Origin: Niebla homalea
Lineage: Eukaryota > Ascomycota > Lecanoromycetes > Lecanorales > Ramalinaceae
Direction of reading: 5' to 3'
Length of the DNA: 64,000 nucleotides
Assembly: GCA_019925105.1 (NCBI GenBank)
Contig: JAHGAU010000027.1
Location: 434,001 to 498,000, forward strand
Part shown: positions 1 through 11,899 of the stretch, piece after piece
How positions within the stretch are numbered: the stretch's first letter is position 1
Layout of the letters: the number at the start of each line of letters is the position of its first letter
Translations under genes and position numbers: made by a program
Notes under the pieces: model-generated
Told to the model about the DNA's origin: nothing
The model's database searches: none
The model's input: the letters and a program-made list of their open reading frames with translations, nothing else

Positions 1-900
1 ATTAATTAAACGTTAATTACCGCCGGTTAAATAAAGTATATACTCCGTTAAGTTACCTTAAAAGCTAAAAAGGAAATATCGGTTTTCTAGATTAAGAAAA
101 AAGCATTTATTACCTATATTAAAACGGCGGAAAAAGAGGTTATCCGGCTTAAAGAATAAGTAAATAAATTATAATTTAATAATAAGATAATAACGTTAAC
201 GTTTAATAATTGGATCGGCTTAATATAGGGGGTCCGGGCCCTTTATAAGAATCGATTCCGTCGGGGAGTTACTTTCCATTTCTTAACCCTATATCCGGGA
301 TAAGGAGAGTAAACCCCGAGTTTATGATATTTAATAACCTAGGAAATAAAAAGGAGGAAAAAGATATAAGCTTCAGCCTATTTAAAAAAAAGGAAAAGGA
401 GGTTATACTTTTTTTAATAACGCCGTTAAGGGGATTAACTTTAGCTTTTAAGAGTAATATTTTAAAATCGAATTAAAGAGTTTTTCCGGTAAATAATATT
501 GGGAAAAAACCTTTAATTAAAACGGAAAAGAAAACAGAAAAAAAAAAAAGAGGAAAATAAAGAAGGTATAATATTTTTATATTTATCCTTAACTTTATTA
601 ACTTATTTATAAAAGGAGAAAGTTTACGTTAACGTAAAATTATAAATTATTCTTTTATTTTTATACGTTAATATTATTAGAGTTTAACGTTAAATATTTA
701 AAATTAATAATATTAAATATTAAGCGCTTATAATCTATATATTATTAAAAGTAATATAACGGATAATATTATAAAAGTTACCGGAGTATTAATATAACCT
801 TAATAAATATATTTATTAATCTTTTATTATTTTAATAACTTTATTTATTTAATATCTTTAACTTAATAACGCGTTAAGCGTTTATAATTTAACGTTTACG
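1..900. other. Unassigned AT-rich sequence at left edge
   Basis: No gene is recognised here. The stretch carries the same RIP-like composition as the rest of the window, with a slightly GC-richer patch at about 210-330. On the plus strand one frame around 70-170 reads as a basic, Lys/Glu-rich peptide ending in a heptad-like stretch (AEKEVIRLKE at about 130-160), which could be a coiled-coil remnant. A purine-rich run lies at 510-580. The stretch may be the 3' part of the neighbouring minus-strand Gypsy-1 element, or a separate element cut by the window edge. I could not find a second copy of the Gypsy-1 LTR here. Confidence 0.4.
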
Positions 901-1199
901 TTTCTTTGCCTTTAGTATTATTATAACTATTATTAAAGTTACTTTTATTAATTATAATATTATAATAAAAATAATCGTTTCCGTAACGCCGGCTTATCCG
1001 CACGCGTAATACCCATAATAAGTAAAGTTATTAATTAAAGCTTAAACTCTAATAATCTTACGGAAGGATAACGTATAAAGGTTAAATAGCTATAATATTA
1101 ATTATATATATAATTATTAACTATATATATAATTTCCGCCGTTATAACGTTATAACTTTATTTACGTTTCCTTTTATTCTATATTATTTTATTATATTA

Positions 1200-4100
1200 T
1201 TCCCGTAATTCTTAAGAGTACTTTAAGTCCGTTTCCGGTATTTATTAATTATATTTAAAGCCTTAATTAATTTATTTAACTTAATATTAAATACCCTTTT
1301 TATTCTTAACCCTATTAATAATTTCTTTAATTACTACTTATTCCTCTTTATTATTAATTAATTTAAGTACTTATATTATAGTTTCCGCCGTTTAATTACT
1401 GGCGTAAATATAATAAAACTTTAAAAAAGAAATATAAATAATAAAATAAATTTAATAGGCAATAAAGAGGAATAAGCGGTACGTTTAATTTTAATTTTAT
1501 TATTAATTTTAAAGGGTTTTATAAATCGGGGTATAAGTTTCTTACTTAATTACTTTAACTTAAAGTTTTTGGTATTTAATATTATTAAATCGTTAATATT
1601 ATATAACTTTTACTTATATTTCTTATTATATATTTTTTAAATCGATTTAATAATATAGCGTTATTAATCTGTTAATATTAATTGTATTTTATATAATATT
1701 TTAACCTTATTTTTTATTATAAATATCTTTTTTTCTATAGGTTTATCCTTAAGTTTAAAATAAATATCTGGATTATAACTATATATTATTATAAAGGGAT
1801 TATAACTTAAAGTTAAGTATTCTGAATTTATATAAGTAAATTTAGTTAAAAAAATAACCTTATTTAATTTATTTATTTAAAATTAATGAAAGTCCTTAAA
1901 TATTATTTAAGGTTTTAATTTTAATACTTTATTTAATTATCCGTTTACGGGTAAAAAGCGGTATTTAATTTATATTTTATCTTTACGTAATAATATACTG
2001 AACCCCAGAATTTATTAATAAATAAAAACCCCCGGTTAATTACGATTCTAGCCAGCGTATTATAATATAATACGATTTCTTTAAAAAAAAGGTCCGTTAA
2101 TATAACGGTATCAATTTATTTTATAATAAGAAGGTATCTATATATCTTTATATACTTATTTATAATTATTAAAATCGAATTATAAACGTTATTTTTAACC
2201 TTACTTACGGATAAACCGGTAATAAAATCTATATTAAGTTTTTTCCAGGGTATAATTAATTAAAGGAGTAAAGTAAGCTCGCCGTAAAGGCGATAATATG
2301 GTACCTTAATCCTTTAATAAGTATTATACGTTTTAATATAATTACTGATTTAAGCTTTTAAGCCGTCTTAGTAATATTTATAGGTTAGGAGTTTATAAGT
2401 CTTTTTAGCTTTAAAGTAACCCGTTAGTGGGTTATTATAATACTTATTGATTAACTTTTTTCTAACCGCTTTATTCCGGGGGACGTATATATGGCTTTTA
2501 TGGGTTATAAGGCTATTAAAATCGAATTTCTAAGCATTATTATAACCTTAATAAAAATACGTCGGCGCTACGTTATCGTCCTTAATCTTATATATAAATA
2601 TATCGTTAGCCTATAGATCCTTAATAAGTAACTTAATCGGCCTAAATTTTTCGTAAGGCCCTTTAAGTAATTATTGAATCTCTTTTTACGGGATAATAAC
2701 CTAAATACCTCTTAAAGTAAATAGTAACTAATAATTAATAACCGCCGTCCGCCGGTGCTCCGCTAACTTATCGGATTAAAGTGTAAGTTTATTCTATAAG
2801 GTAAATAATAAGGTGGTATTAAAAGGTAAGACTCCTTTATAATCTAAACCTTTTAATAAAGGATTAATAGGGTTTATTTTACCTTAACGATAAAACACTT
2901 TAAAGTTATAATTAATAAGTTTTAAGGTTTACTTAGCCTAATACGGACTTAACGCCGGCTATTTTATAAACCTTTAAAGGTTATTATAATCTATTTATAC
3001 TTAAATAGCTTTAAGGCTCTTTTTTAAATAATACCGCTATTATTTAAACGTTATAATAATAATAAAAAGCTTTTAATCATACGTTTTATAATTCTATTTA
3101 ATAAAGGTTATTTTTCTGGATTAATACGTAATTAAACGTTAATAATCCTCCTTAAACTATTAAAATAAAATGTTTACGATAATAAAGTTAAATATATTAA
3201 TCTTTACTTATATTCCCCGTTCTGGATTAAAATAGCGGAATAATAACGTATTAATAAATATTTCATAGAGCCGGCGGAACGTTATATTAACCGTATTATT
3301 CTACTTTAACGGGTTAACCTTCTTCCCTTCCTTATTATTCTTAAGTAAACTGGTTAAAGGCTTAATTATCCTTAAATATTTATAAATGAAACGATAATAA
3401 AAATTTATAAAGCTTAAAAAGACCTATATTTCCTAGTAGGTTTTCGGGGTAAATTAATCCTTAATAATTTGGATACGCTTTTAATTTATCTGAATCCCTT
3501 TAATAAAAACAATAAACCTTAAGAACTTTATTTAAGTAATATTAAATTAATACTTTTTAAAATTAACGTAAAGCTAAAATTAATAAAATTGCTTAAAAAC
3601 CTACTAAATATAACGTTAATAATCCGCCGGATTCTTATTAAATATTAAAATATCGTTTAAATAAACTATATAAGTTATATTAATAAAATTAATAAAAGTA
3701 TAATTAATATAAGTTTAAAAGGTCGTCGGGGCGTTAATTAACTTAAACGGTATAATAAAATACTTAAAGTAACCGTAACGTATACGGAATACCGTTTTTT
3801 ACTTATCGCTGGACTTAATCCGTAACCGGTAATAAATATCCTTAAAGTTTAACTTAATAAATTATTTAAAATTATTTAACCGGTCGAAAGTCTTAATAAT
3901 TAAGGATAATAGATATTGATTTTTAACTATAACCGTATTTAATTTATAATAATTAATATAAAGATAAAAACCGTCGTTTTTCTTAAATATAAAAAGGATT
4001 AAAGCGTTTATAAATAACGTTAAATAATAAATCCAACCCCGGGTTATAATATCCTTAAGATACCGCCGGAGCTCTATTAACTTTACTTAAAATAGGTTAT

Positions 4101-5000
4101 ATAAGGGACCATATAATAACTCTTTACCGTTTAAGTTAATAATATGGTCCCCCTATTTCAATTTAAATAAGGTATTAATTATATTATTAAAAAAGATATT
4201 TATATATTCGCTTAACTCCCTTAAAATACTCCGGTTAATAAAGTCTTTTATAATATTTATATACGTTAAATTACTTTAAGGGATTTATAATACTTTTAAG
4301 TATTCTATTATTATATTAACGTAAATAACTATAAAGACTTTATTAATCTCCGTTAAACTTTAATTAAAGTTATAAACGTTATTAATTTATAATTTATAAG
4401 AATTAATTTTAAAGCGTTACTTATTTACCGCCGGATTAATTATTATTTATAAAGCATATAAGGCTAATAAATTAAGGATTACGTTTAGACCTTCTTAATT
4501 AATAATATAAAAAAGTATTTTATACTGTTTCTTTTACCCTTAATTATTAATTAAATAATATTATAATTAATAAACGTTATAATAAAAGATTTACTTATTA
4601 TTAAAAAAAGCCGTTTACGGTAAGACGGCGGGGGTTAACTATAAGTCCTATTAAACCGTATATACTTATAAAATTAAATTTATTTAAGCTTTAATATTAA
4701 TTAATATACTTAATAATTAAAGATTATCCTGAAAACTCGTCCAACCCTTAATAATAAAAGCCGGGTATATTTTTAATTATCTCTTTATTAATTTTAACCT
4801 TAAGGCTTTATTAAAGCTTTATCGTTTTTTAATACGTTATCCTTTTTATGGGATTTTACGTTTATTATTAAGACTTTATTCTATAAAATAATAAGGCAAT
4901 TAAATATATAATAACCTTTTCTGTAATATATATAATATTTAACGTTTTTATTTACTTTAAGGGCGGTATCGGAATTTTTAAGTATAATTTTACGCTTTTA
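1200..5000 (-). pseudogene. Gypsy-1 pol remnant (RT, RNase H, integrase)
   Basis: The reverse complement of 4006-3717 reads as a Gypsy reverse transcriptase: a KKNDGFYLYINYYKLN segment (family pattern KKDGSLRxCVDYRxLN), then RYGYFKYFIIPFKLINAP (RYGHFEYxVMPFGLxNAP). The catalytic box reads VYLNDILIF at about 3640-3675, with the second Asp of YLDD changed to Asn, as G-to-A mutation would do. The integrase zinc-binding domain lies at about 2440-2240; its histidine and cysteine codons are partly lost, but the spacing and the KGLRYH linker remain. The integrase core at 2200-1930 is the best preserved part: DTVILTDLFFKEIVLYY, then a TDRG-like motif and a TAFYP box (family TAFHPQTDGQTE). Many in-frame TAA/TAG codons stand where Gln or Trp is expected. 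The protein is not functional. Outer limits are approximate. Confidence 0.85.
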
Positions 5001-6150
5001 ACCACGAGAATCAGTTTTAATAAGGATATACGCCGGCTTTAAGCCGTTTAAATTAAGTTTAAATACCCTATTTTTAAGGGATTTACCCTTATTAGCTTTT
5101 TAATTACTATTAATGGTACGTTTTAAGTTATTTTCCTATATAATCGCCGCCGTTACAATATTATCCCGGGTTCTTAATACCTTATTAATTACGAGGATTT
5201 TAATTTTAAACTCCGGTAAAAACTTTATAAAGAATATATAAGTATAAAACTTATTTAATAATAATAATAAATCCTTTTTTATAATCTTTAAAGTATTACG
5301 GAATTACGTTACTTTTTAATTAAAGCGTTATTTAATATCCTTAAATTATTTATAATAAGTAAACCGGCGGTTTTCCGGATTAATTATTAAGTTTAAAAGT
5401 TTATCTTTAAATTCTTAATAGCTTATTTTATTAATTTCCTTATCCGGTAAGTTAAAGATTTTACGAGAAATAAACCTTAAATAAAAAATTATTTTTTTTC
5501 TTTTAATAAGGAAATACTTAGGATAAAATATAAATTATTTCTTTAAGTTAATAAATTATATTTAATACTTACCCTTAAACTTATTTTAATATAGTTTAAG
5601 TTTTTCCGGATAAAAAAACTTGCCCTTATAAGGTAAAATAAAAGCCGTTATTGGTACGCCGTTGGTATAAAGCTTAATAATAAGGTTAACACAGGGGAAA
5701 ATCCCGGAACGTAAACCCTTATATTATACGTTAACGCGGCTAGATATATACTTTTAATAAATATGATTTTCAACTTTAAGCCGGTTAATTTTAAATTATA
5801 GTTCCAGAAGTTAAACTTATTAAACCGTAGTATTATAACGGTATTCCGTTACTTTAATTTACTTAATTATAATAAAGGGGTTCTTAATTAAAGGGTAAAT
5901 ATTGTTTTCCTATTTTAAGGTTTATTAAGTTAATTAAGTATCTATTACGACGATAATATTAAGCCTTCTCCTTAATAAAAAAGAAGAATTAGAATATTAA
6001 ATTGACTTTATTAACGGTACGCCGGCGAGACTAATAAAGGTAAATATAGAAGACGTAACATTACGGTCTGGATACTTAGGTATTACTTTAATAAGTAGAT
6101 TAATAATAAGATTAATTCTTAAGGAACTTAAAAAGAATTAAGGTATAGCC
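5000..6150 (-). pseudogene. Probable Gypsy-1 gag region, unrecognisable in detail
   Basis: This stretch lies between the RT-bearing part of Gypsy-1 and its presumed 5' LTR, which is where Gag and the Gag-Pol junction belong in this superfamily. RIP has destroyed the frame and I could not find a convincing CCHC zinc knuckle. The assignment rests on position only. Confidence 0.45.
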
Positions 6151-6328
6151 TTTACTTAAGGTAAAGGTAATAAGTACCTTGCTTTACGCCTATTAAGCTA
6201 CGGCTTATAAATGACGTATACCAAGGCCGTTACCAAGGCCTTTTACTAAGGCCTAACGGCCTACCTTAGCGCAGCAGTATGGCGCACCACTATGGCGCCG
6301 GCGCAGAGATGGCGCTAGCTGCTAATAA
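6150..6328 (-). repeat. Probable 5' LTR end of Gypsy-1, GC-rich and little mutated
   Basis: This is a sharp island of normal composition between two AT-rich blocks, retaining many CA and TG dinucleotides. It contains short direct repeats: several AAGGCC units at 6222-6256, with inverted GGCCTTxxxAAGGCC arrangements, and three ATGGCGC units at 6279-6316. It ends at the junction with LINE A. An LTR is the natural reading because the element's 5' end must lie here, but the partner LTR is outside the window, so this is unproven. Confidence 0.5.
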
Positions 6329-6699
6329 TATATAATAAATAGGAAATAAATTAAACCGTTTTTATCCGTTTAAAGTTAAATCGTTAATACGTTATTACCC
6401 TTTTTTATAATATTATAACGGCGGCGATATTTATTAATAATGTTTTTATTATTAAAAGTTAAATAATAATAATTTTAAGGCATAAAGTCTTTATATTTTT
6501 ATTAACGCTTAATTTATTTTATTATAATTTATAAAGTAATCATTATAGCTTTTACTTTTTAAATTCTTTTAATCTCGGTTTTTCTTACGCTTAACGGGAA
6601 TTTATATACATTTAAGTTATCCTCTGGGATATTAATAAAATTAACTTCCTTTTTAACTTATTTTTATTTTATTTTAATAGGAAGGGGGATAAATATTTT

Positions 6700-9600
6700 T
6701 AATTTATTCTTTTTAATTTAAGGCTTATTAAGATTTTAACGGATCCGCCCGTTTCCGATTATCGTAATTAAGTATATATATTTTTTTAATTTTATTTAAG
6801 CGATTATTTAATTTAATAAGATTTTAATTAACGGTATAAAAACCTTAAACTTTAATACCGGGATAAAAATTACTTTATAAATACCGTTAATTATTCTTAA
6901 ATACCGGTTCTAGACTTTCTATAATATTTAAATAAACTTTTTTTTATATCTTAAAGTACTTTTAAGTATATATTAAATAATTATAACGTATATTATAGTT
7001 AACTTTATTATAATTTAATAAATAATCCGGGCCTTTTATAACGTAACTCTTTATATCGATATAACGAGATAAATAAAGATTTTTTCCTATAAAGTTATTT
7101 TCTTTTAAACCTTTTTTATATAATCCTTTTAATCGAATTTCTTATTTACTTAAAGGCTAAAATCTTTAATACTGGCATCCGGCTTTACCGTAATTTTACT
7201 TAAATTTATTATAATTATTATATCGTATAGCTTTAAGTTCTTAATTATATAAATAAACTTATATTTATATAACGTAAATTAAGTCCCGTAAATTCTTATT
7301 TACCGAACAGATAATTTATATATATAGAAATATTATAGGCTAAAAGGTAAACGTTGTTAATAAAGTTTTTAATTTAAACCTTTTATTTTAACTTAATAAA
7401 TTCTTTAATTAATAAATTATTAAAAAATAAAAATAATATAAAAGAAATAAACGATCCTTAAGGAATCTTTATTATAACGGGCTTTATCGGACTTATTTTT
7501 TATTTTAAATTAATTAACGTAGCTTAATTACTTAAGAAACTTTTTATTTATTCAATTAAGAAGGGTAATATCCTTTTTTTCCTTAAATTATATAGTAATT
7601 TTTAATAGTTTATTTTATTAAAAGTATTTATAATATTAAAAGAAAAAAAGACTTATAATATATTTTTTCCCGTAATCCTATACCGTATATATGCCGTTAA
7701 TTAATCCTTTAAGGGTTATTTTTATTAACCGATTTCTTTTTATTTTTATTTATTAATCGGGGAAAAGTCTAATTCTTTATATAATCGTTAAAAATCTTTA
7801 TTATTACCGTTTTTAAGGCCTTTTTAGCGTATAAAGGAGTATAATAGGTTTATAATCCTTTATTTTAAAGTAATCCGGCTTAATAAACTTCTTAAGGATA
7901 ATCGTTTTTATTTCCTTAAATTTACGTAAGTAATAATTAATATTAAAATATATTTAAAAGAAATAAATAAAAACCCTTTTAAACGGTAATATTATTATTA
8001 ATAGGAATCTATTAAGGATTTTATTTAATCCTAGGGCTTTATCCTTTTTTAAGTTATTAATTATTTTAATTATTATATCTTATATTATTATTTTATTTAT
8101 TAATATAGGGTTAAAGTATATAACGTTATTAATATCGTTTAAGTTAATTTTTAACGGAAAAAGAAAAAATATTCCTTTAAGGGCTTTAATCTTACCGTTA
8201 AAGGTATTAATTAATATATTATCGGATTTTTTAAGGGGCAGGAATTTAAGAATAAACTTTAATTTTTTACTTTATTCTTTATTATATTTTATTAACTTTT
8301 AAATATTATAAAGTAAAACCGTTAAGTTATATATTATAAATTAAAAGTATATTTACTTAACCTTTTTAATAGTTTTTTCTTTTTCCTTTTAAATAACCTT
8401 TAATTAATTAAGTATTTCTTAATTTTTATATTTAAAAGTTTACTTTATTAACTTTTTCACCTTTATAATCGTAGTTATATATTTTTATTTTAATAAATTT
8501 TAATTCTTTAAAAGGGCTTTATTATCGGAATTATTTTATTAATTATTTTATTTAATATCTTTATTATTTATTCTATAAAGAAATCGATTTAATCTTTATT
8601 ATTTAATTAAAAAAGGTTTATAAACTATATTATTATTTCTTCTATTTTCTTATAAACCTCCGTTATTTTAACCGTTTTCTACGTTTTCCTTACCGGTAAT
8701 AATAAGGTTTTATTAACGGTTTAATTTAAAGTTATTTATATCGGTATATAATTTAAATTATATTTTAAGTCTTTTATAGCTTATATATTATAACCGCGTT
8801 AATAACCCCTTCCGTATTAAAGGTTAAATTAACTATCGTTTTAAACTTATAACTATTTTACGTAATAATCCCTTATAATATTAATAATAAAAGGTTAACT
8901 TAAATAATAATTATTAATAAGTTATTTAATTTAACGTAATTTATTATACGCTTTTTTTTTATTTTATATATTAGGTTAAAATCTTTAAATAATATATATT
9001 TATTTAAAGTAATTAAAACCTCTTTAAGTAATAATATTATAAATAATTTTTTTTATTAACCGGCGGTAAGTTATATACGTTATAAATATTAAAGTCGCCT
9101 TTTAAGTTCTTTTTTTTTTTTTTATAATACGGAGTATATAAAGGTTTTTACCGTAATAAATAATATCCTAATTATTTACGTTAAGCTATTTATTTATAAA
9201 GAAGTATATTTTAATTATTTTATTCCCCTTAAAGGCTAAAGAGAACCCTTTCCCCGGGTTAATAAATAAATATATATATAAGTTATATAATAATTCCTAT
9301 ATTATTATAATATTAACGTTTTTAACCTTTTTAAACTTAAATATTAATATTATTATTTTAATCCTTTTATTACGGACGTTATATTATATTATTCTTAAAA
9401 GCATTTATATATTATATATTAACCTTTATAAAGGTTCCTTTATTTATATCCGTTTAAGTTACGGACTTTTTATTAAAGCCGAACGATTTCTAATTTAATA
9501 CCTTTCCGGCTATTATTAAAAACGTAAGATAGCCAGCCTTTAAGGTCGGGATCGCGAAGAACTTTCTTTTTTTTACTTTATTTATTATTATTATTTACCC
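6700..9600 (-). pseudogene. LINE A ORF2 remnant (endonuclease and RT)
   Basis: ORF2 encodes the endonuclease/reverse transcriptase used for target-primed reverse transcription. At 7372-7340 the complement reads FINNVYLLAYN, the RT active-site box (family FVDDVxLLAYN), with both catalytic Asp codons changed to Asn by G-to-A mutation. The endonuclease domain falls near 9020 by alignment to LINE E. The RNase H and C-terminal part would lie to the left, where the element is cut. Stops occur throughout and no activity is possible. Confidence 0.75.
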
Positions 9601-9619
9601 CTTATTATTTAATTAATTA

Positions 9620-11313
9620 AGTTTACGTTTTAACATTACTTTTAATTAACCCGTTAAATTAATTTTATACGTATTATACGGTTAAATTTTTATAATTATC
9701 CGGGTCTTTTTATGTTTAATCTCTTTAGCTTTTATTATATATTTAAAATCTTATATTAAGTATCCCTCCTTATTATACGTAATATATTTCAACGCGTTTT
9801 TTATAACCCCCTTAATTATTAACTTTATATATTTATAAATATTATAATTTTTAATATAAATCGTATATTTCGTAATATTAAAATATTTTATAATAATATA
9901 TTTATAGCCTTAATATTTAAAATATTAATAAATATCTGCCGTTTTATCTTATAATTAAGTTATCTTAAGAAATCCCTTTTTAATAATTTTTTTATTTAAA
10001 ACGTTATTATATATTTTTATTAACGTTATACTTAATATAACGGTAAAATACCTTTTTATATATTTTAAAAAGTTAAATCTTTTTATTACCGGAGGAAGCT
10101 TATAATTAACGATCTTAAACTTTAAGTAAAGAATTATATTCTTTTTTTTTATATCCTTTAATATAATCTTTTTTTTGGTTTTTATAAAACGTAATAGGTA
10201 TATCCTATTTATTATAACGGTAAATAATTACCTTAAAATTTTAACCGATTTATATTTTCCCTTATTAATTTAAGCTTTAAATTTCTTTAAGCTTTTTTTT
10301 ATTTTTAATAATATTATATTAAAGAAAATATCTTTACTTTATAGCTTATATATTATAATAATCTGTTTTATTAATAATTTTATTATTATTTTAAAAGCCT
10401 TTATTAATTATAGCGGGTTTATTTCTGTAATCGCGTTTTTCTCCTTATTATTAAATAAACGGACCGTTATTATCCTCGCTTTCCTTAATACGGTTATTTT
10501 TTAAACCGTTATCCTTTTATTCTTTACCGTAAATACTCTTTTTATTACCCTTATTACTTAACATTCTTTCATTTAAAAAGTTATTATTTTTATATCCTTA
10601 TTTTATACCTTTAACCTTAAGCCGTTATCTTTATTTTTTATTAATACCTTTATTCCCGTCCCTTAAAAACCTTATAAACGCTCCGTTTTCTTTATTTTTA
10701 TTTTTATTTTTATATAAAAATTCTTTATGCTTTTTAATTTAATTTATAATATTAATTAAGTTTTTAACGTAATATCCTTTTATTTTACCATAAGGAGTCC
10801 TTTTAAGGCTTTTACCGTTTTTTTTACCGCCCTTTTATCCTTATTTATCAAAGGATATATTATCTCCGCTTTATATTTTTAATCCTTTAAGGTCTTATCT
10901 TCTTTATTAACTTTATTTCCCTTTTATATCCTTTTAATAATACTTTTACCGTAATCTTCTTACCTTTTCTTTCCGCTTATACCCTTTATTATTAATATCG
11001 TATTGGCCTTCCTACCCCTTTATTTATTTATTATTTCCGTATTATTATTATACGTTTTATGCGCTTTAATATGCGTATTTTATTAACCTTAATTTTTTTA
11101 TTTATTTTAAGTATTATCCGGCTTATTATTATTATATTACCTGTATACGTCGTCGCCGTTTCTATTAATATAGGTTATTTACCTGTTTACCACCTTATTT
11201 TTAACTATTACGCCACTTCCACTTATCGCACTTAATATACTTCCCTCACTATTATTAAAGCTATGCATATACGCATCGTTTTGGACCTCTGGGGTCCCTT
11301 TGTTCGTCGCCAT
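9620..11313 (-). pseudogene. LINE A ORF1 (Gag-like) remnant
   Basis: ORF1 of the family encodes a Gag-like RNA-binding protein. The start is set by the ATG complement at 11311-11313, shared in position and sequence with copies B, C, D, E and H. The first dozen or so codons are readable; beyond that the frame is broken by RIP stop codons. The lower limit, where ORF1 passes into ORF2, is inferred by aligning by eye to LINE E, whose zinc knuckles end about 1.6 kb from the start. Confidence 0.7.
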
Positions 11314-11899
11314 AAGTAAATACCTTATTTTAAAGTAATTATTATGGCTACAATATAACCATTCTAAGGATTTATGATTACATTAAGCTTTAAATCTATC
11401 CATACGGATTATTACGTATTTTTTTACCTTAAGACTGGTACATTTATAATTATATATATAGATAACGTCTTAATAGTTAGTCCGTTTAAGTAAAGACTTT
11501 AAGACTTAAGAACCGTACTTAATAATGAATACTATATATTTAATTTAAATTTAATAAATTATAACTTAATATTATTATTATATAAAACCGATAAAACCGA
11601 ACGTTATATCTTAATTGAGAAATTTTTATTAAAAAATAATATAAAATTATAGTTAATAGGAAGCTTACCCGATATATATATTTATATAAGTTAATTTAAA
11701 GCCGGAATTATTACTTAAAAGCTATTAAGTAAAATTAAATTTTAAATAATAATAATATTAATCGGTTATAAGTTTATTAATATATATTATACTTAATATA
11801 CGACCGGATATAGCCTATATGGTAATAGTAATTAATTTATATTCCGTAAATCTATTTTATTAATTTTAATTATATATATAAGGTATATAATATTTAAAA
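11314..11899 (+). pseudogene. Copia-1: reverse transcriptase fragment of a Ty1/Copia element
   Basis: This fragment is trapped between the 5' ends of two LINEs that point away from each other. On the plus strand at about 11430-11480 it reads KTGTFIIIYIDNVLIV, the copia RT box (family GTFIIxYVDDLLI), with YVDD changed to YIDN. It continues with a KTERYILIEKFL segment (family ...YLSQKxYIEKxL). Near 11790-11830 it reads ILNIRPDIAYMVIVINLYS, the conserved copia motif LMYxxxxTRPDIAYxVxxxSR. It ends at a RYLK-like motif just before LINE B begins. The rest of the element is outside the window or lost. It is the oldest host sequence on the right side of the nest. Confidence 0.85.

Larger units (their letters stand above)
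900..6328 (-). mobile_element. Gypsy-1: RIP-degenerated Ty3/Gypsy LTR retrotransposon (partial)
   Basis: This is a minus-strand element whose pol order (reverse transcriptase at higher coordinates, integrase at lower ones) defines Ty3/Gypsy. The Gag region and 5' LTR lie towards 6328, and the 3' LTR is not seen, so the element is probably cut by the window edge. On the right it abuts LINE A in the middle of that LINE's 3' region: A resumes at an internal position about 0.8 kb from the family's 3' end. Gypsy-1 therefore probably inserted into LINE A, with the rest of A to the left of the window. The left limit given is approximate and no target duplication could be checked. Confidence 0.8.
6329..11313 (-). 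mobile_element. LINE A: Tad/I-like non-LTR retrotransposon, 3'-truncated
   Basis: A minus-strand copy of the window's dominant LINE family. Its 5' end is the ATG complement at 11311-11313, where the protein starts MATNKGTPEVQNDAY, the start shared by all copies. The left end stops at 6329, inside the family's 3' region, so about 0.8 kb including the (CAAT)n tail is missing from the visible part, probably because Gypsy-1 inserted there. The 5' end abuts Copia-1 directly. The interior is heavily RIP-mutated, while the first 60 bp of the element (11254-11313) retain CA and TG dinucleotides. Confidence 0.85.
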
